Of a stretch of 64,000 bases of DNA, positions 45,929 through 56,121 are shown piece by piece (positions within the stretch are counted from its first letter, which is position 1; each line of letters begins with the position of its first letter). The notes below the pieces were generated by a model. It had not been told where the DNA came from. It was given only the letters and a program-made list of their open reading frames with translations, and did not search any database. Source of the DNA: Varunaivibrio sulfuroxidans (GTDB taxonomy: Bacteria > Pseudomonadota > Alphaproteobacteria > Rhodospirillales > Magnetovibrionaceae). The stretch covers positions 1,749,001-1,813,000 of the forward strand of contig NZ_CP119676.1 in the NCBI RefSeq assembly GCF_029318635.1, given 5' to 3'. A program made the translations under genes and the position numbers.

Positions 45929-47083
45929 TTAATCCGAAGAAGAAACCTCGCGAACGCCAAGCGGCGCCAGAGCCGGCGGCGCGCCATCCTCGCCAAGCTC
46001 GATCGCCTCGATATTCTCCGAACGCCGGGTCACCTTGTCGGTGGAAATCCGGATCTCGCGGATGTCCTCGGTGGCCTGGCCGAAATGGCGCTGCAACTTA
46101 CCGACCCGTTCGTCCAGGCGCTTAATATCGCCCAACAATTTGACCACCTCGCCCTGGATAACGCCCGCCTGCTCGCGCATGTTGGCGTCCTTGAGCACTG
46201 CGCGCACCGTGTTCAGGGTCGCCATCAGGGTCGTCGGCGAGACGATCCACACCCGTTTGCTAAACGATTTGGCGACGATGTCGGGCAGCGAGGCGTGCAG
46301 TTCGGCGTAGACCGCCTCGGACGGCAAGAACATCATCGCCGATTCGGCGGTCTCGCCGGGGACGATGTATTTGTCGGCGATGGCGCGAATGTGGTTCATC
46401 ACATCGGCGGCGAAGGCGCGCAACGCCTGGGTGCGCGCCGGCTCCTCCCGGGCGGCGCGCAGGGCGCGGTAACTTTCCAGCGGGAACTTGGCGTCGATCA
46501 CGATCGAGCCCGGCGGATTGGGCAGTTTCAACACGCAGTCGGCGCGCTTGGCGTTGCCCAGGGTGACCTGAAAGCCATAGGCCGACGGCGGCAGCATGTC
46601 GCGCACCAGGTCCTCCAACTGGATCTCGCCGAAAGCGCCGCGCGCCTGCTTGTTGGACAGGACGTCCTGTAGGCCGACCACTTGTTTGGACAACTGGGTC
46701 AAGTTCTCCTGGGCTTTGTCGATCACCGCCAAACGTTCGTGCACCTTACCCATCGCCTCGCCGGTTTTCTCGGTATGCTGGTGCAGCCCCTCGCCGAGGC
46801 GGTGGGTGACCGCCTCCAGGCGTTGATCCAAGGTACGTGTCAGTTGGGCCTGGGACGCGGTCTGATTTTCCGCCAATTGCTGCAACCGCCCGCCCAGTTC
46901 GGCCTGGGCCTGGGACATGTGCCGGGCGAGGTCCTCGGTCATCCGACCAAGGGTGGTTATGGCGTCATTATTTTTCGCCCGCGCCCGCGCCATGGCGGCG
47001 ATGAGCGCCGTAATCCCGACGATAACGGCGATCAGGCCGACGGTAAGCAGCAACTTGGTGGTATCGTCGATCACGGTGGGCAT
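45929..47083 (-). CDS. rmuC: DNA recombination protein RmuC
   Basis: A 384-residue RmuC: N-terminal membrane segment (LLLTVGLIAVIVGITALIAA), a long coiled coil (about residues 35-160) and the RmuC nuclease-like domain (GAFGEIQLEDLVRDMLPPSA, then CVLKLPNPPGSIVIDAKFPL). It limits inversions between short repeats in E. coli. ATG at 47083 is chosen; the upstream in-frame stretch is not RmuC-like. Confidence 0.93.
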   Translation of the reverse strand: MPTVIDDTTKLLLTVGLIAVIVGITALIAAMARARAKNNDAITTLGRMTEDLARHMSQAQAELGGRLQQLAENQTASQAQLTRTLDQRLEAVTHRLGEGLHQHTEKTGEAMGKVHERLAVIDKAQENLTQLSKQVVGLQDVLSNKQARGAFGEIQLEDLVRDMLPPSAYGFQVTLGNAKRADCVLKLPNPPGSIVIDAKFPLESYRALRAAREEPARTQALRAFAADVMNHIRAIADKYIVPGETAESAMMFLPSEAVYAELHASLPDIVAKSFSKRVWIVSPTTLMATLNTVRAVLKDANMREQAGVIQGEVVKLLGDIKRLDERVGKLQRHFGQATEDIREIRISTDKVTRRSENIEAIELGEDGAPPALAPLGVREVSSSD

Positions 47084-47188
47084 CCGAACGGTTGTCAACT
47101 GATCCCAACTTGCACCACCGCGTGAACAAAGGCAAATCGAGAAACCCGGGGGGGCCAAAATTGACGCCGGGCGTTCCCCGAGGCGAGA

Positions 47189-48679
47189 CTACCGCGACGA
47201 ATGCGCCAAATGTCCCAAGGCAGGGTCTTCGTCGATTTGGCCCTCGTCGCGGAAGGCGCGCGCGATTTCACAAAACGCCATCTCGACGGCGTCCAGGGCG
47301 TCGATCAGCACCGGGTCGAAGTGGCTGGCCCGCCCCTCGCGCAGGATCGCCATCGCCTTTTGGTGCGAAAAGGCGGGCTTGTAGACGCGCTTGGAAATCA
47401 GGGCGTCATAAACGTCGGCCACCGCCATCAAGCGGCCCGACAGCGGAATGTCCTCGCCCTTCAGGCCCTGGGGATAGCCGCTGCCGTCCCATTTTTCGTG
47501 ATGGGACAGGGAAATTTCACGGGCGTAGTTGAGGAACGAATTGCCGCCCAATTCATCTTCCGCCACCCTCAGCGCGGCGGCGCCGATCTTGGGGTGGTCT
47601 TTCATGACGGTAAACTCTTCCTCCGTCAATTTGCCGGGCTTGAGCAATATGGCGTCGGGGATGCCGACCTTGCCGATGTCGTGCAGGGGCGCGGACTTAT
47701 ACAAAAGGTCGATGGTTTCATCGTCCATGACGTCGGCCCGGCGCGGATGGTCGCGAAGATAAATCGCCAACGCCCGGACATAGCGCTGGGTGCGCAAAAT
47801 ATGCGCCCCGGTTTCATTGTCGCGCGTCTCGGCCAGGGACGCCAGGGTCATAATGGTGACGTCGCGGGTGCGTTGCAGTTCCTCGGTGCGCTCGCGGATG
47901 CGGCGCACCATTTCGTTGGTATGCTGGGCCATGACGCCGAACTCGTCGTTGCTGCTGACCGGCACCGCCATGTCGTAATGGCCCGAAGTGACGCACGCCA
48001 GAACACCGTTTTCACGCATCAAAAACATGTTCAAGTTGCGCGAAAACGACCAGATGATGTTCAGCGTTTCAGGCATCGCCACCAGGAGAACGAAGCCGAA
48101 CTCCTTCAAAATGGAGAGCCGCCCCTCCGCCAGGGGGATCGCGCTGCCGACCTCGACCAGCCAATCGAGATCCTTGTTCACCAGCAACATAAACACCCCG
48201 ACCAACAGCGCCACGCAACCGGCGGCGAAAAGCGCCAACTTCGAGGACAGCGGGAAAAAATTTCCCGACAGCGGTAGGCTCAGGCGTTCTCGCTCGACTC
48301 TGTGGGCGACCTCGCGCTCGCGTTCCAGGGCCAAATCGGCGCTGGCGAAAAACCCCATCGCGGTGACGCCGACCAACACCTTCATGCCGCTGACCAAGGG
48401 GAAATGATGGACCTCCGTATTGTAGAACATCAAAATCAGGGCGGCGGATGCGAACAGAACCAGTTCGAGCGTGAACACCCGCAGGGTTTGCGCCGCAAGG
48501 GGCGCGCGATCGACCAGACGCGCCCTCAACGGACCGCGCGCGAAATAGATCAAAACTAAAATGACGTCGAAGGTGACGAAAACCTCGATCGCGCTCAGGC
48601 TCTCGATAAAGGGGCAAACCTGAATGCCGTATATCGGCATGATCGTCATGATCGCCAAGTAATGTAGTTTCGCTCTCAT
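47189..48679 (-). CDS. Membrane HD-GYP c-di-GMP phosphodiesterase
   Basis: A 496-residue protein. The N-terminal part has several membrane segments (about residues 1-230), then a HAMP-like linker (SSNDEFGVMAQHTNEMVRRI) and an HD-GYP domain with HDIGKVGIPDAILLKPGKL at about 332 and HHEKWDGSGYPQGLKGEDI. All metal ligands and the GYP motif are intact, so it should hydrolyse c-di-GMP. ATG at 48679 has GGAG five bases upstream. It is divergent from def. Confidence 0.93.
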   Translation of the reverse strand: MRAKLHYLAIMTIMPIYGIQVCPFIESLSAIEVFVTFDVILVLIYFARGPLRARLVDRAPLAAQTLRVFTLELVLFASAALILMFYNTEVHHFPLVSGMKVLVGVTAMGFFASADLALEREREVAHRVERERLSLPLSGNFFPLSSKLALFAAGCVALLVGVFMLLVNKDLDWLVEVGSAIPLAEGRLSILKEFGFVLLVAMPETLNIIWSFSRNLNMFLMRENGVLACVTSGHYDMAVPVSSNDEFGVMAQHTNEMVRRIRERTEELQRTRDVTIMTLASLAETRDNETGAHILRTQRYVRALAIYLRDHPRRADVMDDETIDLLYKSAPLHDIGKVGIPDAILLKPGKLTEEEFTVMKDHPKIGAAALRVAEDELGGNSFLNYAREISLSHHEKWDGSGYPQGLKGEDIPLSGRLMAVADVYDALISKRVYKPAFSHQKAMAILREGRASHFDPVLIDALDAVEMAFCEIARAFRDEGQIDEDPALGHLAHSSR

Positions 48680-48943
48680 CGGTTCTCCGCCGCTCAATAC
48701 AAGGTTCAGAGGTATCGCTACAACCGATCGCGCCAATACGATAGAGTGTACACTAGCGCATGTGGGGTGTCATGGGGCGTCACTTTTCGGTGATGGAAGC
48801 GCCGTTGTGGCGGGAAAGAGGAAAAGCCGACCCTTGACGACGGACCGCGTGCGCCTTAAGTGGTGCCCTGAACCCGATACATGGACAATCAACGCGCCAA
48901 TGCGCCGACGCGCGCGCGATGCGAGATAAACGGAACATTCTTC

Positions 48944-49465
48944 ATGGCGATCATGCCCATTATCGTCGCGCCCGACCCCCGCCTTAAGGTGTCGTGCAAG
49001 GCCGTCCCCAAGGTGACCAACGCCGTCGCCGCCTTGATGGACGATATGCTGCAAACCATGTACGCCGCCAACGGCATCGGATTGGCCGCGCCTCAGGTCG
49101 GCGATAAGCGGCGGGTCGTCGTCGTCGATGTGTCGCGCTCGGACGAGCCGCCCGCCCCGATTTGCATGGCCAATCCGGAAATCATATGGGAATCCGACGA
49201 CGCGACCCTTCATGAAGAGGGCTGCCTATCGCTGCCCGAACATTACTCCGACGTTCTGCGTCCCAGCGTCGTGACGGTGCGCTACGTGGATCGCGAAAAC
49301 GAAATTCGCGAACTGACCGCCGAGGGTATTTTGTCGGTATGCATTCAGCATGAGATCGACCACCTGGACGGTGTTTTGTTCGTCGATCATATCTCGTCGC
49401 TGAAACGCAACATGATTTTACGTAAACTGGTCAAAAGCAAAAAAATGACGGAAGCCCCGGCCTAA
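48944..49465 (+). CDS. def: Peptide deformylase
   Basis: A 173-residue metalloenzyme removing formyl groups from nascent proteins. The three motifs [17 protein letters not shown] and QHEIDHLDG carry the metal ligands. ATG at 48944 begins at MAIMPII; longer in-frame reading to 48881 is not typical. The stop overlaps fmt as TAATG. Confidence 0.96.
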   Translation: MAIMPIIVAPDPRLKVSCKAVPKVTNAVAALMDDMLQTMYAANGIGLAAPQVGDKRRVVVVDVSRSDEPPAPICMANPEIIWESDDATLHEEGCLSLPEHYSDVLRPSVVTVRYVDRENEIRELTAEGILSVCIQHEIDHLDGVLFVDHISSLKRNMILRKLVKSKKMTEAPA

Positions 49466-50412
49466 TGGTTAAACCCCTGCGCCTGGCGTTCATGGGGACG
49501 CCCGACTTTTCCGTCCCCATTTTAGACGCGCTGATCGACGCCGGGCATGATGTCGTCTGCGTCTATGCCCAGCCTCCCCGACGCGCGGGGCGCGGGCATA
49601 AGGAACAGCCCACGCCGGTGCACGCCCGCGCCCAGGCGCGGGGCATTCCCGTGCGCACGCCGGTGTCGCTGAAAAATCCCGATGAACAGCACGCGTTCGC
49701 CGACCTGCGCCTGGACGCCGGTATCGTCGCCGCCTATGGGCTGATTCTGCCGAAAGCCGTCTTGGAAGCGCCGCGATTAGGCTGCATCAACGTTCACGCC
49801 TCGCTGTTGCCGCGCTGGCGCGGCGCGGCGCCCCTGCAGCGGGCGATCATGGCCGGGGATACGCGCACCGGGGTCACCATCATGCAGATGGATGAAGGCC
49901 TGGACACCGGCGATATTCTATGCATGGAAGAAACGCCGATTGGCCCCGACACCACCGTGGCCGAGCTTCACGACCGGCTTAGCGCGATCGGCGCGCGTAT
50001 GATCGCGCCCGCCCTTGAGGGCCGCGACACGGGCGCACTCAAAGGCCGACCGCAACCCGACGCCGGGGCCTGTTATGCGGCGAAGATCACGCGCGAGGAA
50101 ATGCGCATCGACTGGAACGTCTCGGCGAGCCGGATCGCGCGCCAAGTGCGTGGCCTTTACCCCCGGGCCTGGTGCACATTCGAGGGAGAGAGAATCCGCA
50201 TCCTCGCCGCCAAGGCGGAGGACGCCAAAACCGGCGAGGCGAAAACCCATATTTCCGGCGTTCCCGGCGAGGTCATTGACGACGCGCTCGCCGTGCGCTG
50301 CGGCGACGGCGTTTTGCGCCTGATCGCGGTCCAGCGCGCGGGCAAGTCCGCCCTCGCCGCGGCCGACTTCCTGCGCGGCAATCCGATCGCGCCGGGCGCG
50401 CGGTTTCTCTAG
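49465..50412 (+). CDS. fmt: Methionyl-tRNA formyltransferase
   Basis: A 315-residue Fmt that formylates initiator Met-t[18 protein letters not shown] starts the Rossmann-like domain, [20 protein letters not shown] holds the folate/catalytic loop, and the C-terminal OB fold follows about residue 210. Coupled to def. The TAG stop is the first triplet of a repeat element. Confidence 0.96.
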   Translation: MVKPLRLAFMGTPDFSVPILDALIDAGHDVVCVYAQPPRRAGRGHKEQPTPVHARAQARGIPVRTPVSLKNPDEQHAFADLRLDAGIVAAYGLILPKAVLEAPRLGCINVHASLLPRWRGAAPLQRAIMAGDTRTGVTIMQMDEGLDTGDILCMEETPIGPDTTVAELHDRLSAIGARMIAPALEGRDTGALKGRPQPDAGACYAAKITREEMRIDWNVSASRIARQVRGLYPRAWCTFEGERIRILAAKAEDAKTGEAKTHISGVPGEVIDDALAVRCGDGVLRLIAVQRAGKSALAAADFLRGNPIAPGARFL

Positions 50413-50467
50413 TGGATCGGCCCGACGTTTCGCTCCCGCGAACCACTAGGGTCAGACTTCGTCCCTA
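50410..50467. repeat. TAGTGG repeat, copy 2, filling the fmt-unknown junction
   Basis: TAGTGG at 50410 and CCACTA at 50443-50448 bound a unit with the 24-nt core shared with 23492-23515; it continues as a second small hairpin (TAGGG/CCCTA, 50447-50467). Its first TAG is the fmt stop and its last CTA is the minus-strand stop of the unknown gene, so the whole intergenic space is repeat. Confidence 0.9.
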
Positions 50468-51532
50468 AACCCGCGACGCCCACTGACGGTCCGCATGGGG
50501 ATGAGCCTGGGTGGCGTCCTTGCGCAACTTGCGAATACTCTCGATGCCCTGCTTCATCTCGCTGAGGATAAATTCCGATCGCTTGACCGGACCGCCGACG
50601 GATTTGCTGGGAAACAGGGCGTGCCAAGCATCCATCTTGACGCTAAGCGCACACAAAATCGCACCGATCGTGGTGTGATAGCCCGAAATCATATCCTCGA
50701 CCTCGTGAAATTTTTCGGCGCTGATGTTATCCCACATGTGGCGGCTGTTTTTATCGAAATCATCGAAAAGGCGCTTGATGTTGGCGGTCAAGCTGATGAT
50801 CGTGCTTTCCAAGACGTCACAGGTGGTCATTAGGTTCTGATCGTTTCTGAGTTGCCAGTTTTTACGAATGTCCTTCAATGACGAAAGAAAGTTGGCGGTC
50901 GTCGGCAAGATTCGATCGAGGCAATTCTTATAGTAGGAAAGCGAGAGGAAAATATCGCCGTAATCCTCAAGAAAATGAGGCACCTCGGACAACGGTATGC
51001 CGAGCTTGACGGCGACCATTTGCAATTTTTCCTTGGCGCGGCGGATATCCGGGTCCTTGAACAATTTAATGATGTCCTCGAAGCGTTGGATCGACATGTC
51101 GTCGCTGCCGTAGATTTCGACAATCAACGGCAACGTGAACGCCTTCATATAGCTCGCCAGTTCGAGGTTCTTGGTTTCCGACAGACGCAAGTCGTCAAAA
51201 TTGTTGACCGGGATGTCCTGGTCGCGCAGGGCGACGCGCAAACTGTAGACATCGTAGCTGGGCAACCGCGCCAAGCGGTGTAAAATACCGATATCCCGAT
51301 GCGAAGCGCTGCCCAAATCCTGAAGCTCCCGACTGAGATCCTCGACCCTGATCTGTCCGCTTCCGGTATGCACGTTGGAGAAAATTTCAACGACGGTTTC
51401 CAGGCGGGCGTTCTTGATCATCCGGGCGCGGCGCACCACGGGAGAATCGAAAGGAACGATCGCCAGCGGCAAAACGTGAAGCGCGTCGCGATCGTGGTCG
51501 CTGATTTCAACCGCATCTTTGTGAGTGCTCAT
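50465..51532 (-). CDS. Conserved-looking hypothetical protein, mostly helical
   Basis: A 355-residue protein I do not recognise. No signal peptide, membrane segment or enzyme motif is visible; the sequence is rich in amphipathic helices (ELASYMKAFTLPLIVEIYGS; RFEDIIKLFKDPDIRRAKEK) with no long low-complexity regions, and codon use matches neighbours, so it is a real gene. It lies between fmt and truA, divergent from truA. The ATG at 51532 has no strong ribosome-binding site. The stop lies in a repeat element. Function unknown; a cytoplasmic structural or regulatory role is only a guess. Confidence 0.75.
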   Translation of the reverse strand: MSTHKDAVEISDHDRDALHVLPLAIVPFDSPVVRRARMIKNARLETVVEIFSNVHTGSGQIRVEDLSRELQDLGSASHRDIGILHRLARLPSYDVYSLRVALRDQDIPVNNFDDLRLSETKNLELASYMKAFTLPLIVEIYGSDDMSIQRFEDIIKLFKDPDIRRAKEKLQMVAVKLGIPLSEVPHFLEDYGDIFLSLSYYKNCLDRILPTTANFLSSLKDIRKNWQLRNDQNLMTTCDVLESTIISLTANIKRLFDDFDKNSRHMWDNISAEKFHEVEDMISGYHTTIGAILCALSVKMDAWHALFPSKSVGGPVKRSEFILSEMKQGIESIRKLRKDATQAHPHADRQWASRV

Positions 51533-51730
51533 CGCTTTGGCTTCGTCCTCCCCATCACGTGAGGGGCGTTAAAGCAATAAAACAAGGTCTCAAGGCCGCT
51601 CCCCCTCGACGAGTCTAGGGGGCGACGGAACAAAGATCAAACAAAACGGCGTCGCGCGCCTGGACAATGGCGCGCCGGCGGTGGAAACAAAAGTATCGCG
51701 AAGAGGCCTCCACTTGAGTACAAAGGCCCC

Positions 51731-52468
51731 ATGCACAGGTATCGCATCACCATCGAATACGACGGCGGCCCCTTCGTCGGCTGGCAACGTCAGATCAACG
51801 GCCCCAGCGTCCAACAGGCGATCGAGGACGCCATCCACGCCTTTTCGGGGGAAACCGTCACCCTTTTCGGCGCCGGACGTACCGACGCCGGCGTCCACGC
51901 CTTGGGCCAGGTCGCTCATTTCGATCTAGAACGGTATTTCCCGGCGCACAAGGTCCACGGCGCGGTAAATGCCCATCTGCGCGATCTTCCCATCGTTTTG
52001 CGCGATGTCGAAGCGGTCGATGAAAATTTCCACGCCCGCTTTTCGGCCCGGGAACGGACCTACCTGTACCGAATTTTAAACCGCCCCGCCCGGCCCGCCT
52101 TGGACAAGGGCCGGGTCTGGTGGGTGCCCCAGCCGCTGGACGCCGCCGCCATGCACGCCGCCGCCCAGACGTTGACCGGAAAACACGACTTCACTACTTT
52201 CCGCGCCAAGTTCTGCCAAGCGAAATCGCCCGTCAAAACCCTCGATACGCTGGACATCGCGCGCCGGGGCGAGGAGATCGTGGTCTCCGTGCAAGCGCGC
52301 TCGTTTCTCCATCACCAGGTCCGCAACCTCGTCGGCACGCTGAAACTGGTCGGCGAGGGCAAGTGGACGGCTCAGGACATCACCGCCGCCTTGGCGGCGT
52401 GCGACCGCGCCGCCGGCGGCCCCACGGCGCCGGCGGCGGGGTTATATCTGGTCGAAGTGCGTTATTAA
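51731..52468 (+). CDS. truA: tRNA pseudouridine synthase A
   Basis: A 245-residue TruA that modifies U38-40 of tRNAs. The catalytic Asp lies in [37 protein letters not shown] is typical of the C-terminal half. Starts ATG at 51731. A small membrane-protein gene follows 16 bp downstream. Confidence 0.96.
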   Translation: MHRYRITIEYDGGPFVGWQRQINGPSVQQAIEDAIHAFSGETVTLFGAGRTDAGVHALGQVAHFDLERYFPAHKVHGAVNAHLRDLPIVLRDVEAVDENFHARFSARERTYLYRILNRPARPALDKGRVWWVPQPLDAAAMHAAAQTLTGKHDFTTFRAKFCQAKSPVKTLDTLDIARRGEEIVVSVQARSFLHHQVRNLVGTLKLVGEGKWTAQDITAALAACDRAAGGPTAPAAGLYLVEVRY

Positions 52469-52484
52469 TTCTATACTCGTACCC

Positions 52485-52853
52485 ATGCGTAAAATTGATC
52501 TCTCATTGGACCCGGAGGGTCCCGACACGCCGCCTCGCGGCGAAACATCGCAACACGGGCGCGCCGGACGCGCGCCCAACGGCGATGGGCCGCGCCAAGA
52601 TACCGACAAATCTCCCGTATTGGGCTGGTTCGCCGTCGCCTTCGGTGTCCTGGGCGTCTTCACGTGGTCGGTGATTTTTGTTCCCCTGGCCCTGATTTGT
52701 GGCGTGATCGCGCTCTTCGTCGGTCAGGTTTTTTGGGGCGTCAGCGCGATCGTTTTGGCGGTGATCGCCACCGCGACGTCGCCGTTCCTGTTGATGACGC
52801 TGGGCCTAGGGGCGATGGCCGCATTCATGCATATGGGCGCTCCCGCGATGTAG
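52485..52853 (+). CDS. Small membrane protein of unknown function
   Basis: A 122-residue protein: the first 40 residues are polar and Pro/Gly/Arg-rich, then two to three hydrophobic segments (GWFAVAFGVLGVFTWSVIFV, LALICGVIALFVGQVFWGV, AIVLAVIATATSPFLLMTLG). No family recognised. It follows truA by 16 bp, and a dihaem cytochrome gene lies 71 bp downstream. Confidence 0.65.
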   Translation: MRKIDLSLDPEGPDTPPRGETSQHGRAGRAPNGDGPRQDTDKSPVLGWFAVAFGVLGVFTWSVIFVPLALICGVIALFVGQVFWGVSAIVLAVIATATSPFLLMTLGLGAMAAFMHMGAPAM

Positions 52854-52924
52854 GCGGACACCCCCCGCTCTCCCACACCGTGCGGAGGTGGCGGCCCGCA
52901 ACGACAACGCCGACGGGAAAACCG

Positions 52925-53428
52925 ATGATCGCCCACGCCGTATTCGTTCTTCTAAGCAGTCTTGCCGCTTACATCCTGGTGGCGATCGGCCCGCCCACGG
53001 CGTTGGCCGAGAGAAAAGACCTGGGCAACGCCGTAATCGACGATCTTACAAGACGTTTTTGCGGAGATTGTCACATGGCCTATGCGCCGATTAACCTGCC
53101 CGCACGCTCGTGGTCCACGCTGATAGATCACCTCGACGATCACTTCGGCGTGCGCCTCGTGATCAACGAAACGGCTCGGCGCCATATACGTGCTTATTTA
53201 ATTTCAAAATCCGCCGATGGCGGCGGCACCCATTGGGGACGACGCCTGATGAAGCACATTCCCGCCGATACCGCGCCGCTACGCATCACCGCGACCCCCC
53301 GTTTCACCCGCCACCATAACGGCGCGCGCTTTCGCGCCTTGCTCGCCGAAAAAAAAACGACGCCCTCGCGCTGTACCCACTGCCACGGGGAAGCCGAGTT
53401 GTGCGTCCTCGGCGAACCCCCGAGATGA
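52925..53428 (+). CDS. Periplasmic dihaem cytochrome c (DHC-like)
   Basis: A 167-residue exported protein: N-terminal signal (AHAVFVLLSSLAAYILVAIG) and two c-type haem motifs, CGDCH near residue 41 and CTHCH near residue 150. The spacing, with WSTLIDHLDDHFG between, resembles the small dihaem cytochrome c family. Such proteins often pair with a membrane cytochrome b561; none is adjacent, although a small membrane protein precedes it. Electron-transfer partner unknown. Confidence 0.8.
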   Translation: MIAHAVFVLLSSLAAYILVAIGPPTALAERKDLGNAVIDDLTRRFCGDCHMAYAPINLPARSWSTLIDHLDDHFGVRLVINETARRHIRAYLISKSADGGGTHWGRRLMKHIPADTAPLRITATPRFTRHHNGARFRALLAEKKTTPSRCTHCHGEAELCVLGEPPR

Positions 53429-53450
53429 CGCCTTTCAGGCGGAGAAACGC

Positions 53451-54017
53451 TCACAGCATGTAGGCGCTGGCAATTTGAACCAATAGCCCAAGCGTGAAGT
53501 CGATCAGGACCGCGCCGGCGGCGACGAGGCCCGATACGCCAAGGGCGCTTTTGGCGATAAACCATAAAAAAACCGTCATGTACACCGTCGCCAGAAGCGC
53601 GAACGCGCCACCGCCCGCCGCCGGGCCGCCCGCACGCATCATCATCATGCCGATCCCCAAATACAAGGCATTGAGAAGCACGTTCGACCAATTATAGGCG
53701 GTGATATAGCGCACCACATGACGATCACGGCCAAGCGCCCGGGTGAAGCTTAAAATCGCCAACGGATAGGCGACCCAGGAGACGGCGTAGGCGACACTCT
53801 CCAATGGAATCAGGCGCACCAACGGCGTTTTGATCAATCCGCTTTGAATCTGGACATAAACATAAAGCACGTAAAGCGGCGCAACGACGGCGGCGGCGTA
53901 GAAGGACCGCTTCGCCCCATCGACGCCGGGGCTGAAATAGCGCAACCCCGACGCATCGAAGCGCGCCAAACGACCCGCGCCGTAAAGGGAAAGAACGCTT
54001 TCGCGCAAGGTGATCAT
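53451..54017 (-). CDS. Multi-pass membrane protein of unknown function
   Basis: A 188-residue protein with about five hydrophobic segments (FYAAAVVAPLYVLYVYVQIQ, AVSWVAYPLAILSF, NVLLNALYLGIGMMMM, ALLATVYMTVFLWFIAKSAL, AAGAVLIDFTLGLLVQIASA). A Yip1-like membrane domain is possible but not certain. It is convergent with the cytochrome gene and 33 bp downstream of dapE on the same strand. Confidence 0.65.
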   Translation of the reverse strand: MITLRESVLSLYGAGRLARFDASGLRYFSPGVDGAKRSFYAAAVVAPLYVLYVYVQIQSGLIKTPLVRLIPLESVAYAVSWVAYPLAILSFTRALGRDRHVVRYITAYNWSNVLLNALYLGIGMMMMRAGGPAAGGGAFALLATVYMTVFLWFIAKSALGVSGLVAAGAVLIDFTLGLLVQIASAYML

Positions 54018-54050
54018 CGCCGCGTTTTCCTATCCGCGCTCGGCCCCGAG

Positions 54051-55202
54051 TCAGGGGAAATAGCGCCTTAATATTTCCAGGTAGACGGCGCTCAACCGTT
54101 CGACATCGCCGACGCGGACATTTTCATCCACCTTGTGCGCCGTCTCATTTTGAAGGCCCAATTCGCAGACCGGACAACAATCCTTAATGAAGCGGGCGTC
54201 CGAGGTGCCGCCCGAGGTGGACAGTTCGGGCGTCAGCGCGCAAACGCCTTCCACGGCGCGCACCATGATGGCGCTCAAGGGACCCGGTGGGGTGAGAAAC
54301 GCCTCTCCGGAAACGGCGATCTCAAGCGCATGGTCCCCGGCGTGCTCCCGGCAGACGCCCTCGATCCATCGGCGCAGATCATGCCCCGTATGCGTGTCAT
54401 TGAAACGGATATTGAACGCGGCCCGCGCCTCGGCGGGGATGACATTGCCGGCCCCGGCGTTGGTGTCGAGGGCGGTGATTTCCAAGTTCGACGGCTGGAA
54501 ATGCGCGGTCCCGCCGTCGAGGGTGGCGGCGTTCAGGGCGCTCAGGGTTTTCAATAACCGCGGGATCGGGTTATCGGCCAGATGCGGGTAGGCGACATGC
54601 CCCTGCACCCCACGCACGGCGAGGCGGGCGTTCAGGCTGCCGCGCCGCCCGATCTTGATCGTGTCGCCCAGACGATCGACGCTGGTCGGCTCGCCGACGA
54701 TACAGGCGTCGATTTTCTCTCCGTCATCGGCAAGGCGGCGCAGCATCTTTTGCGTACCGTTAATCGCCGGGCCTTCTTCGTCGCCGGTGATCAAAAATGA
54801 AATCGATCCGCCGAAATCTTGCCCCCGCTCGGCGGTAAATTTCGAAACGGCGGCGGCAAAACAAGCGATCGCGCATTTCATGTCGGCCGCGCCGCGCCCG
54901 AACAGGCGACCATCGCGCACGGCGGGCTCGAACGGCGGGGACGTCCATAGCGCGGCGTCGCCGACGGGAACGACATCGGTGTGCCCGGCAAAACAAAAGT
55001 TGCGCCCCCGCGATCCCAGCCGGGCGTACAGATTGGTGATCGGCGCCGTGTCCTCGGCCTCGAAAACCATTGTCGTACAGGCGAACCCCAAGGGCGCCAA
55101 CGCCGAAGCCAAGACCGCCTGCGCGCCGGCGTCCTCGGGCGTGACGCTGGGACAGCGGATCAGCTGCGCGCTGAGTTCAACCGGGTCGATGGCCCCGCCC
55201 AT
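54051..55202 (-). CDS. dapE: Succinyl-diaminopimelate desuccinylase
   Basis: A 383-residue zinc peptidase of the M20 family in lysine/diaminopimelate synthesis. [26 protein letters not shown] and the [10 protein letters not shown] motif give the dimetal ligands; [14 protein letters not shown] is characteristic of DapE. ATG at 55202 has AGGGAGAG upstream. It is 55 bp after dapD. Confidence 0.95.
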   Translation of the reverse strand: MGGAIDPVELSAQLIRCPSVTPEDAGAQAVLASALAPLGFACTTMVFEAEDTAPITNLYARLGSRGRNFCFAGHTDVVPVGDAALWTSPPFEPAVRDGRLFGRGAADMKCAIACFAAAVSKFTAERGQDFGGSISFLITGDEEGPAINGTQKMLRRLADDGEKIDACIVGEPTSVDRLGDTIKIGRRGSLNARLAVRGVQGHVAYPHLADNPIPRLLKTLSALNAATLDGGTAHFQPSNLEITALDTNAGAGNVIPAEARAAFNIRFNDTHTGHDLRRWIEGVCREHAGDHALEIAVSGEAFLTPPGPLSAIMVRAVEGVCALTPELSTSGGTSDARFIKDCCPVCELGLQNETAHKVDENVRVGDVERLSAVYLEILRRYFP

Positions 55203-55257
55203 GACGCTCTCCCTGATGAATGCGACGCCGGAACCCGCCCGGTTTGCCGCCGCGCGC

Positions 55258-56121
55258 CTAGTCGCGCAGCAATTCGTTAATCGACGTTTTAGCGCGGGTT
55301 TTCTCATCGACCCGCTTGACGATCACGGCACAGTACAAACTGGGCGACGGCGCGCCGTTGGCCATGGTCTTACCCGACGGCATCGAACCGGCGACGACCA
55401 CGGAATAGGCGGGAACCCGGCCATAATGAATTTCACCACTGGCGCGATCGACGATCTTGGTCGATGCGCTGATATACACGCCCATCCCCAAAACCGAGCC
55501 TTCCTCGACAATTACCCCTTCGGCGACCTCGGCGCGCGCGCCGATGAAACAATTGTCCTCGATAATCGTCGGGTTGGCCTGCAACGGTTCCAGTACGCCG
55601 CCGATCCCCGCACCACCGGAAAGATGGACGTTCTTGCCGATTTGCGCACACGAACCGACCGTGGCCCAACCGTCGATCATCGCCCCGCTCTCAACGTACG
55701 CGCCCAAATTCACAAAAGACGGCATCAACACGACGCCGGGGGCGATATAGGCCCCCTTGCGCACGACGCAATTGGGGACGGCGCGCAGTCCGGCGGTGCG
55801 GAACCGCGCCTCATCCCAGCCCTTGAACTTGCTGTCCACCTTGTCGAACCAGTCGGCCCCGCCGGGACCGCCCGAAATCGGCGCCATGTCGTTAAGACGA
55901 AACGACAACAAGACCGCTTTTTTCAGCCATTGGTTGACCTTCCAATTACCTCGACTGACCCGCTCGGCGACCCGCGCCTCGCCACCGTCGAGCAGGGAAA
56001 TCGACGCGTTCACGGCATCGCGGACTTCGCCCTGGGTATCCAAAGCGATCGCGTCACGATCGGCCCATGCGGCGTCGATAATTTTTTCCAAGTCTGCGTG
56101 GCTCAAGTCTGCGTGGCTCAT
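55258..56121 (-). CDS. dapD: Tetrahydrodipicolinate N-succinyltransferase
   Basis: A 287-residue left-handed beta-helix enzyme for the succinylase branch of diaminopimelate synthesis. Signs: [64 protein letters not shown] precedes the ATG. Its first codons are duplicated: residues 2-6 (SHADL) are repeated as 7-11 because of a 15-bp tandem repeat. Confidence 0.96.
   Translation of the reverse strand: MSHADLSHADLEKIIDAAWADRDAIALDTQGEVRDAVNASISLLDGGEARVAERVSRGNWKVNQWLKKAVLLSFRLNDMAPISGGPGGADWFDKVDSKFKGWDEARFRTAGLRAVPNCVVRKGAYIAPGVVLMPSFVNLGAYVESGAMIDGWATVGSCAQIGKNVHLSGGAGIGGVLEPLQANPTIIEDNCFIGARAEVAEGVIVEEGSVLGMGVYISASTKIVDRASGEIHYGRVPAYSVVVAGSMPSGKTMANGAPSPSLYCAVIVKRVDEKTRAKTSINELLRD
56090..56119. 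repeat. 15-bp tandem duplication at the dapD start
   Basis: AAGTCTGCGTGGCTC occurs twice without a gap (56090-56104, 56105-56119), duplicating codons 2-6 of dapD in frame. Confidence 0.95.

Noticed and set aside
55258-55262. Repeat element at the dapD stop (also CTAG)
   Set aside because: The flanking sequence shows no palindrome and no similarity to the other TAG-ended elements.
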